Shown piece by piece: positions 56,046-64,000 of a DNA stretch of 64,000 bases. Source of the DNA: an uncultured Kordiimonas sp. GTDB lineage: Bacteria; Pseudomonadota; Alphaproteobacteria; Sphingomonadales; Kordiimonadaceae. The position numbers and the translations under genes are program-made. Under the pieces are notes generated by a model. That model saw nothing but the letters and a program-made list of their open reading frames with translations, had not been told where the DNA came from and did no database searches. The stretch covers positions 62,001 through 126,000 of the forward strand of contig CANLMI010000002.1 of the NCBI GenBank assembly GCA_947492375.1, written 5' to 3'. The number at the start of each line of letters is the position of its first letter. The stretch's first letter is position 1.

Positions 56046-57089
56046 ATGAATTCCTCAGCAACAGACCTATTAAATTGGTACGATACCCACAAGCGCACCC
56101 TGCCCTGGCGCGCTGGAAATGGCATTACACCAGACCCATACCGTGTATGGTTATCTGAAATCATGCTGCAACAAACCACCGTCGCTACGGTTAAGAGCTA
56201 TTTTGAAAAGTTCACAACGCTTTGGCCAACAGTGCAAGCGCTTGCAAGCGCTCCCCAAGAATTGATTTTAAAGGAATGGGCCGGCCTCGGATATTATGCC
56301 CGCGCCCGTAATTTACATAAATGTGCGGGTGTTGTCATGAATCAGTATGGCGGCAACTTTCCGGATACAGAGGCTGAATTAAAGAAACTACCTGGTATCG
56401 GCGACTATACGGCCGCCGCAATTGCCGCAATTGCTTTCAATGAGCGAGCGGCAGTTGTAGACGGGAATATTGAACGCATCATTAGTCGCACCCACTATAT
56501 CGAAACACTGCTTCCAAAAGCGAAGAAAGAAATTCGTGAAGCCGTGGCACAAATAACACCAGCTGAGCGCCCCGGCGATTTTGCACAGGCCATGATGGAT
56601 TTGGGTTCAAGCATATGCAGCCCCAAAAACCCTGAATGCCTTCTCTGCCCTTGGCAAACGAGATGCCAGGCACAAAAGGCTGGTGATATGGAACGTTTCC
56701 CCGTTAAGCCACCAAAGAAAGTTAAACCAATACGCAGGGCCATATCTTTCTGGTTAGAACACGACAGACATGTTTTACTGGAGCGCAGACCAGATAGCGG
56801 GCTGTTGGGTGGTATGCCGGGCTTTTTCTCTACCCCTTGGGTTGAACGAAGCGAGATACCAAGCCTTATTGAAAGTGAAGGGTTTCAGCCATACCCGGCA
56901 AAATGGTTAGTTGGTAACAAACTTGCGACACATACTTTTACCCATTTCCATTTGGAAACAGCTTTGGCAATAAGCCAGACTGGATCAAAGATAAATGTCG
57001 AGAGCGGATTTTGGCACCCCATCGCCCAATTAGATGAGATAGGACTGCCAACAGTTTTCAAGAAAATTGCAAAACTATACAAATGTTAG
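56046..57089 (+). CDS. mutY: A/G-specific adenine DNA glycosylase
   Basis: A 347-residue base-excision enzyme that removes A opposite 8-oxoG. It has the N-terminal WYDTHKRTLPWR and EIMLQQTTVATVKSYFEKF motifs and the helix-hairpin-helix LPGIGDYTAAAIAAIAF. The catalytic Asp is in AVVDGNIERIISR. The iron-sulfur cysteines are CSPKNPECLLCPWQTRC (C-x6-C-x2-C-x5-C), and the C-terminal Nudix-like 8-oxoG domain starts at about residue 230. It is divergent from dciA. Confidence 0.97.
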   Translation: MNSSATDLLNWYDTHKRTLPWRAGNGITPDPYRVWLSEIMLQQTTVATVKSYFEKFTTLWPTVQALASAPQELILKEWAGLGYYARARNLHKCAGVVMNQYGGNFPDTEAELKKLPGIGDYTAAAIAAIAFNERAAVVDGNIERIISRTHYIETLLPKAKKEIREAVAQITPAERPGDFAQAMMDLGSSICSPKNPECLLCPWQTRCQAQKAGDMERFPVKPPKKVKPIRRAISFWLEHDRHVLLERRPDSGLLGGMPGFFSTPWVERSEIPSLIESEGFQPYPAKWLVGNKLATHTFTHFHLETALAISQTGSKINVESGFWHPIAQLDEIGLPTVFKKIAKLYKC

Positions 57090-57135
57090 CCAAAGAAGCC
57101 GACTAGACGAACGCATAGATCCCCAGCAATAAAAA

Positions 57136-57168
57136 TGGGGCATCCCCTCAGGCAATCGGGACGCCCCA
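57136..57168 (-). terminator. Terminator downstream of ccrM
   Basis: On the minus strand TGGGGC-TCCC pairs with GGGA-GCCCCA (one A/C mismatch in the stem), followed by TTTTTATT. It follows a first hairpin and is the likely end of ccrM transcription. Confidence 0.85.
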
Positions 57169-57173
57169 CCAAC

Positions 57174-57203
57174 GAAGAGCACGAACGGGCATAAGTGCTC
57201 TTC
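57174..57203. repeat. Second hairpin between mutY and ccrM
   Basis: GAAGAGCAC / GTGCTCTTC is a perfect 9-base stem with a 12-base loop, without a strong T-run. It lies next to the ccrM terminator between two convergent genes. It may act with it or stop mutY transcripts. Confidence 0.6.
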
Positions 57204-57226
57204 TATCCTTATTGATATAAGATGAC

Positions 57227-59163
<1,937 letters not shown>

Positions 59164-59224
59164 TCTGAACAAAATCCATATTTTGAGAAACTGTACTTGA
59201 TATCTCATAGTTGAAAGCGCTTTT

Positions 59225-60232
59225 GTGAGCCACACTGAAAATATCCATACCATTATAAATGACAGGCTTAATGAGTTAAACTCAAAAGCTAAATGGCACA
59301 TTGAAGGCCCGGTTATCTTGTCCCGAGAATGTCATATCTATAAGGCATACAATAGCACCGATAAAACATACTATGCAGTTAAACAGTACAAGCCTGAGAC
59401 AAACACACACGCCATAACTGCGCAGTATAACGCTCTCTCGTCTTATCAGGGCGCTATGACGCTACCCAGCACAACAAACCGCGTACCAAAAATATTTTTA
59501 TGTGACGAAAGTAATCGTTTAATCATTATGGAGTGGTTAAACGGCAAACGCTTACATGATTATTTGTGGCGGTACGCGCTTAATAAAAGCAAATTTTTAG
59601 AGCTTGTATTTCTATCTGGTGCCTGGATCTCAGAGTTTCATAATCAGGAAAAGTTAATCCCAGCGTCGGTAGCTAATATAAACCTAATTGAGCAGCTTGA
59701 AAAACGTATCAATAGATACAACTCAACCTCATCAGCTTTACGGGAAGCCAAATTTAAAAGTGCCTACTCAACTTTACAAACCTGGGAAAAAAGCTTCGCA
59801 TCAAAGGAGATATTTTTAGGTACTCTTCACAATGACTACACCCCGACAAATATGATAGTTGATGAAAAGTCACTCACGGGCATTGATATATGGGCGAAAC
59901 CAAATTCACCATGCTATACTGACCTGGCACGTATGTCAGTATATTTACTGATCGCCTACCCAACGATAATAAATACCAATATTATTAGCAAAAAGTTGGA
60001 AGTTACACCAATTATCAAGAAATTGATTGACGGATATCAACACAAACACACCGCACCGATTGATATAAAAATACTAATACTGTTTATTTTTGCAGAGCTG
60101 CTTCGACGCTGGATTGTAATTGCTGATAAACATAGTTTTGTTTCCAGCCCAAAAACATATGTTAAATTCTATCAATTGCGCAGAATTAGAAAACAGGTTG
60201 ACCTAATCCAGCAATACTTACAAATCACTTGA
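59225..60232 (+). CDS. Phosphotransferase/small-molecule kinase-like protein
   Basis: A 335-residue protein with the aminoglycoside/choline-kinase-like fold. The N-lobe lysine is in TYYAVKQYKPE, with the hinge at RLIIMEWLNGKRLHDYL. The catalytic HxDxxxxN box is GTLHNDYTPTNMIVDE and the metal Asp lies in LTGIDIWAKP. The start is a GTG. It is divergent from rnhB across 61 bases. The substrate is unknown; similar proteins phosphorylate sugars, lipids or small molecules. Confidence 0.8.
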   Translation: MSHTENIHTIINDRLNELNSKAKWHIEGPVILSRECHIYKAYNSTDKTYYAVKQYKPETNTHAITAQYNALSSYQGAMTLPSTTNRVPKIFLCDESNRLIIMEWLNGKRLHDYLWRYALNKSKFLELVFLSGAWISEFHNQEKLIPASVANINLIEQLEKRINRYNSTSSALREAKFKSAYSTLQTWEKSFASKEIFLGTLHNDYTPTNMIVDEKSLTGIDIWAKPNSPCYTDLARMSVYLLIAYPTIINTNIISKKLEVTPIIKKLIDGYQHKHTAPIDIKILILFIFAELLRRWIVIADKHSFVSSPKTYVKFYQLRRIRKQVDLIQQYLQIT

Positions 60233-60737
60233 GCTATCCCCTCTCATCAAAATAAGAAAAGACTCGCCAATTAAATTGAGGCTCCTTCACCCTCGCTGTG
60301 AAATAGTAAGTTGCGCCATCATAATTTATGTAACTTTTATGCAACAACCATGATTATACTGACACTTTGCGCTTCAAAATCACACTTATATCAAAGCAAA
60401 TACATATCACATTAGGGCTATTTATTTCTATATAAACTACGGCAAAAATACGACATCTGAATAAACTTTATAAATATAGTATTTTCAGTCCTTTTCGATA
60501 AATCAATCAAATCCTTAAATTTACCACCTATAATTGCTTTTATAAGCATTAGATTATACCCAAAGAACTATGAGTTATAATCCTCATGCTGTCCCTATAT
60601 GGCAAATTTTTTTAATTGTTTTCATATACTTATAAAATTACACCTATTTCAGGCTGGTTAAGAAATTACAAATACTCACCGGCATTTTCTTTGATATTTT
60701 TAGAGAAAAATCAACCTTGGGATATATAGGAAAAGAA
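60233..60737. other. A+T-rich intergenic region before the TonB-dependent receptor
   Basis: 505 bases without a credible ORF. It presumably contains the receptor's promoter and a long leader. No terminator-strength hairpin, riboswitch or clear operator could be read. Confidence 0.5.
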
Positions 60738-63677
60738 ATGGATAGTTTAGATTTATGGAAAAACCGTTTCCGGGCAGGAACGGCTTTTACACTGATTTCA
60801 GCATTGGGTCTGATGGGCTCTGTGAGCCTCGCGGCACAAGATGCAAGCGTAGACGAAGAAGAAGTCGAAGAAGTAGTGGTAACAGGGTCGCGTATTAAAC
60901 GCTCAGGCGCGTCAGCACCCAGCCCAGTTACAATTGTTGATTCTGAGGCAATTTCCTTACAAGGTGAAATTAACCTTGCGAATATCTTGAATCAGCTTCC
61001 AGCTCTTGGATCAACAAGAACAAATGCTTCAGCTACAGGCTTTATTGGAACAACTGGCACAAGTAACCTAGACCTTCGCCGTTTAGGTATCAACCGTACG
61101 CTTGTTCTTGTTAATGGACGCCGACACGTCGGGTCTCAAGCAGGTAGTGCAGCAGTTGACATCAACTCAATCCCCCAAGAACTTGTTGAACGTGTAGAAG
61201 TTCTAACAGGCGGTGCCTCTGCAATCTATGGTGCAGACGCGGTAACAGGTGTTGTTAACTTCGTTACAAAAAAAGACTTTGAAGGTGTTTCAGTTTTTGG
61301 CCAAGCAGGTCAAGCGGATGAAGGGGATGCCTTTAGCTATACTACACGCTTAATCGCAGGCAGTAACTTTGATGACGATAAAGGTAATGCTGTATTTTCT
61401 GTTGAGTGGGCAGAAACAGACGGCTTCCTAGCAAATGATCGTTCTTTCCGTCGTAACAATTTCAGCATTAGACCAAACCCAACTGATGGCGACACACCAG
61501 CAAACTCAAATGACGGTATTCCTGATCAAATCCTTTTTGAAGGTGTTTCACTCGACTTTATTAATGCAGGCGGCATATTCCGGGTTCCGGGAAGAGCGGC
61601 TTCTGACCCACTTGGTCGTGATTTCGTAGTTGATGGAAATGGTTTTCGTCCCTTTGATTTTGGTGAAAATATTGGCGGTGGACGTTCTATCAATGGTACA
61701 GGCGACGGTATCCTACTGAGCGATATTGGCGGTTCTGCGAATGGTGAACTCCAACGTGCTATCGTAACAGGCGCTTTAAATTATAAATTCCGTGACGAAC
61801 TTAACCTGTTCATAGAAACAAAATATGTAAATTCACAGTCTGCTTCAGAAAGCGGCACAGGTGCATTCGATATTTTCAGCATTTCAATCAATAGTGACAA
61901 TGCCTTTCTTACTGATGAACAACGTCAATTTTTCGTAGACCAAGGAACTGACACTCTACTTGTTAGCCGTTCAAGCCAAGAAGTACCTAGATTTGATGAT
62001 GTAGAACGTCAATTATTCCGTGGTGTAATTGGATTTGACGGTACTTTTGATAATGGTATTAGTTATGATACATCTTTCGTATACGGACGCGCTACTGTAA
62101 CGAATATTCAAGGCAACAATAGAATTAACGACCGCTTTAACGCTGGTATTGATGCTGTCTTTGATAATGATGGTAACATTGTCTGTCGTTCATCTATCGA
62201 CCCCGATGCCGCGTCAGGTCTACCTGATTTTGCAGTGAATGGCTGTGTACCTATTAATATCCTAGGTGAAAACGCTATCAGCCCCGAGGCTGCTGAGTTT
62301 GCTTTCTTTAATGATAGTTTAGTTGAAACACTTGAACAGAAAGTTGTTTCACTTAACATTTCTGGTGATAGTGAAGCTATTGGATTTTCTCTACCTGCTG
62401 GCGCTATTAGCTGGGCAATCGGCGGTGAATACCGTGAAGAAGATTCGACATCACTTACAACTGGTATTGACCGGCTAGGCTTAACGTTTCTTAATGTAAT
62501 TCCACCAGAGGCTGGCGGTTTTGATGTTGCAGAAGTCTACGGTGAGGTTTCTGTACCTGTTTTGAACGATGTGTTCCTTGCCAAACAACTGAGCGTTGAC
62601 GCAGCCATTCGTTTCTCTGATTATTCTACAGTTGGTGGTACAACAACCTGGAGCGTAGGTGTAAACTGGCAACCAGTTGAGGACCTAAGGTTCCGTGGAA
62701 CATATTCACAGTCTGTGAGAGCACCAAACATCGCTGAACTTTTTGGCCCACAAAGCCAGACATTCTTCGGTGTTGATGACCCTTGCGACGTTGACTTTCT
62801 TGATCAAGGTTCACCGACACGAGCAGCAAACTGTGCAGCTCTAGGTCTTGGGCCAGACTTCCAAGAAGACGAAACTCGTGGCACACAACCTGGTCTACAG
62901 GGTGGTAATCCAAACCTTGAAGAAGAAACTGCTGATACATTCACTGTCGGAGCAGTCTTCACACCAAGTTTTGCCCCAGGTTTAACAATCACGGTCGATT
63001 ATTTTGACATCGAAATATCAGATGCCATCGATTCTGCTACCTTCCAGCAAATTTTTGACAACTGTGTTGACGCCCCTAATATTAATAATGCTTTCTGTGC
63101 AGCAATCCAACGAGACTCATCAGGGCAGTTTGTGAGTGCGAACAGGACCCTTAATAATATTGCCGGTCTTGAAGTATCAGGTATTGATTTCGAAGTTGGA
63201 TACAACTTTGACCTAGAAGACATCGGTGTTGGGGACCTTGGTAACCTACGGATCAGAACACTTGGTACATACTTGATTGACCGTACTGACTTCCCATTCC
63301 AAACTGCTCCTGATCAGTTTGATGAAGAAGCCGGTGAACTTGGTGACCCGGAATGGGCAGTTAATACAAGCGTTACTTGGACATATGGCAAATTTAACTT
63401 AAACTACGAACTTAGGTTCCAGGATAGCCAACTACTTGTTGAACAAGATGACCTTGCAACAGACCCAGACCTTCAATTCCCTTTCGAGACTGGTGATGTA
63501 TGGACGCATGATATTCGTGTTGGTTACAAATTAACTGACAATGTTGATATCTTTGCTGGCGTAAATAACCTGTCTCAAGAATTCCCAAGGTTTGACCTAT
63601 CGGGTGCTGGGGTAGATTCTGCTATCTTTGATACTGTTGGACGTTTCTATTACGGTGGTATCCGCGCAAACTTTTAG
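60738..63677 (+). CDS. TonB-dependent receptor
   Basis: An outer-membrane receptor of about 979 residues. It has a signal peptide (FTLISALGLMGSVSLAAQ), then a TonB-box-like EEVEEVVVTGSRIKRSG. The plug domain (NLANILNQLPALGSTR to RVEVLTGGASAIYGADAVTGVVNFVTKK) precedes a long beta barrel ending in the typical aromatic C-terminus (RFYYGGIRANF). A cysteine-containing loop near FGVDDPCDVDF lies in the barrel. This SusC-independent, GSRIKR-type group is abundant in marine alphaproteobacteria and takes up complex organic substrates. The ATG with AGGAAAAG upstream was chosen. Confidence 0.95.
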   Translation: MDSLDLWKNRFRAGTAFTLISALGLMGSVSLAAQDASVDEEEVEEVVVTGSRIKRSGASAPSPVTIVDSEAISLQGEINLANILNQLPALGSTRTNASATGFIGTTGTSNLDLRRLGINRTLVLVNGRRHVGSQAGSAAVDINSIPQELVERVEVLTGGASAIYGADAVTGVVNFVTKKDFEGVSVFGQAGQADEGDAFSYTTRLIAGSNFDDDKGNAVFSVEWAETDGFLANDRSFRRNNFSIRPNPTDGDTPANSNDGIPDQILFEGVSLDFINAGGIFRVPGRAASDPLGRDFVVDGNGFRPFDFGENIGGGRSINGTGDGILLSDIGGSANGELQRAIVTGALNYKFRDELNLFIETKYVNSQSASESGTGAFDIFSISINSDNAFLTDEQRQFFVDQGTDTLLVSRSSQEVPRFDDVERQLFRGVIGFDGTFDNGISYDTSFVYGRATVTNIQGNNRINDRFNAGIDAVFDNDGNIVCRSSIDPDAASGLPDFAVNGCVPINILGENAISPEAAEFAFFNDSLVETLEQKVVSLNISGDSEAIGFSLPAGAISWAIGGEYREEDSTSLTTGIDRLGLTFLNVIPPEAGGFDVAEVYGEVSVPVLNDVFLAKQLSVDAAIRFSDYSTVGGTTTWSVGVNWQPVEDLRFRGTYSQSVRAPNIAELFGPQSQTFFGVDDPCDVDFLDQGSPTRAANCAALGLGPDFQEDETRGTQPGLQGGNPNLEEETADTFTVGAVFTPSFAPGLTITVDYFDIEISDAIDSATFQQIFDNCVDAPNINNAFCAAIQRDSSGQFVSANRTLNNIAGLEVSGIDFEVGYNFDLEDIGVGDLGNLRIRTLGTYLIDRTDFPFQTAPDQFDEEAGELGDPEWAVNTSVTWTYGKFNLNYELRFQDSQLLVEQDDLATDPDLQFPFETGDVWTHDIRVGYKLTDNVDIFAGVNNLSQEFPRFDLSGAGVDSAIFDTVGRFYYGGIRANF

Positions 63678-63711
63678 ATAGTAGCAATACCAATAAGATA
63701 TTGAAAAAAAT

Positions 63712-63739
63712 GAGGTTAACTCTTAACGGAGTTAACCTC
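63712..63739. terminator. Terminator-like hairpin downstream of the receptor gene
   Basis: GAGGTTAACTC / GAGTTAACCTC is a perfect 11-base stem with a 6-base loop, 35 bases after the receptor stop. It is preceded by A7 but followed only by TCTCAT, so on the plus strand it is a weak terminator or stability hairpin. Confidence 0.7.
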
Positions 63740-63968
63740 TCTCATACAATAAAATACAAAATATAATAAACAATAACACGACTAGTAAAAGCATCATTTT
63801 GCGGATAGAGCAGCAAGACATAATCATACCCATTAAAAAATGTATAAGTTTTAACTACTTAAAATTTTTTTTAACAATTTTATATAAACTACTGAGGTAA
63901 ACTTTGATCTTTGTCGTCTTAATATTCGCACGGGAAAATAAAAAACAAACTGATATATTGGGATCGAG

Positions 63969-64000
63969 ATGAAAGCGTTAATCATAGACAATGAGGATTT
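63969..64000 (+). CDS. Start of a probable response regulator (truncated by window end)
   Basis: Ten complete codons read MKALIIDNED, the first strand and acidic pocket of a receiver domain. GGGATCGAG stands in front of the ATG. The output domain is outside the window. Confidence 0.5.
   Translation, partial: MKALIIDNED

Overview
This window looks like part of an alphaproteobacterial chromosome. The signs are a CcrM-type GANTC methyltransferase next to rnhB, a Rieske-cyt b-cyt c1 operon followed by trmL and hemF, an F0 operon (atpI-B-E-b'-b) without the F1 genes, CIRCE-controlled groESL, mutY-dciA-dsbA-smc, and a split methionine synthase in an operon with metF and an ArsR-methyltransferase fusion. 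The A+T-rich composition, many envelope or secreted hydrolases and a large TonB-dependent receptor suggest a marine or aquatic heterotroph. A Kordiimonadales-like lineage is my guess and is not proven from the sequence.

Layout. 0-10.5 kb is housekeeping: the start of an ilvE-like gene facing a PetP-like MarR regulator, a PAS protein, a MazG-like protein, petABC (minus strand), trmL, hemF, a YqaA-like membrane protein, then a minus-strand operon DUF1285 / Nudix CoA pyrophosphatase / DUF6111-like / CCA-adding enzyme, and a GNAT. 10.7-17.05 kb is an accessory block. It holds a complete alpha-hydroxyketone quorum-sensing set: a CqsA/LqsA-type synthase divergent from a CqsS/LqsS-type membrane histidine kinase and an LqsR-type response regulator. 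An M28 lipoprotein peptidase follows, and then a candidate graspetide (ATP-grasp RiPP) locus with a 52-residue precursor. 17.1-19.2 kb is groESL. 19.3-29.1 kb carries an uncharacterised envelope protein, VOC, a Tat-leader SDR, pyrC, a Tat-leader dienelactone hydrolase, an alpha/beta hydrolase, an exported DUF917 protein, an HCCA-isomerase-like protein and a beta-lactamase-fold serine hydrolase.

29-34.7 kb is a methionine/one-carbon operon (arsR-MT, metF, metH N-terminal part, metH C-terminal part) with a palindromic operator in front. 34.9-48.1 kb is mixed: mlaA, ettA, GFA, GST, LysE, epoxide-hydrolase-like, NSS transporter, exported amidohydrolase, DUF1697, trypsin-like protease, glutathione peroxidase, an ECF sigma factor with a DUF6768-like membrane partner, PhzF and an Spx/ArsC-like protein. 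48.2-50.8 kb is the F0 ATP synthase operon; 51-59.2 kb is smc, dsbA-like, dciA-like, mutY, ccrM and rnhB. A small-molecule kinase-like protein, a TonB-dependent receptor and the first codons of a probable response regulator finish the window.

The two systems most worth pursuing are the CqsA-LqsS-LqsR signalling cassette in an alphaproteobacterium and the adjacent small ATP-grasp RiPP locus, whose precursor does not show the classic microviridin leader motif. Secondary points are seven GANTC sites packed upstream of ccrM, a long insertion in cytochrome b, and a plausible autoregulated ECF promoter. Coordinates of several starts were moved downstream of the ORF-track start where a ribosome-binding site or family length supports it. 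No searches were run; all family assignments come from reading motifs.
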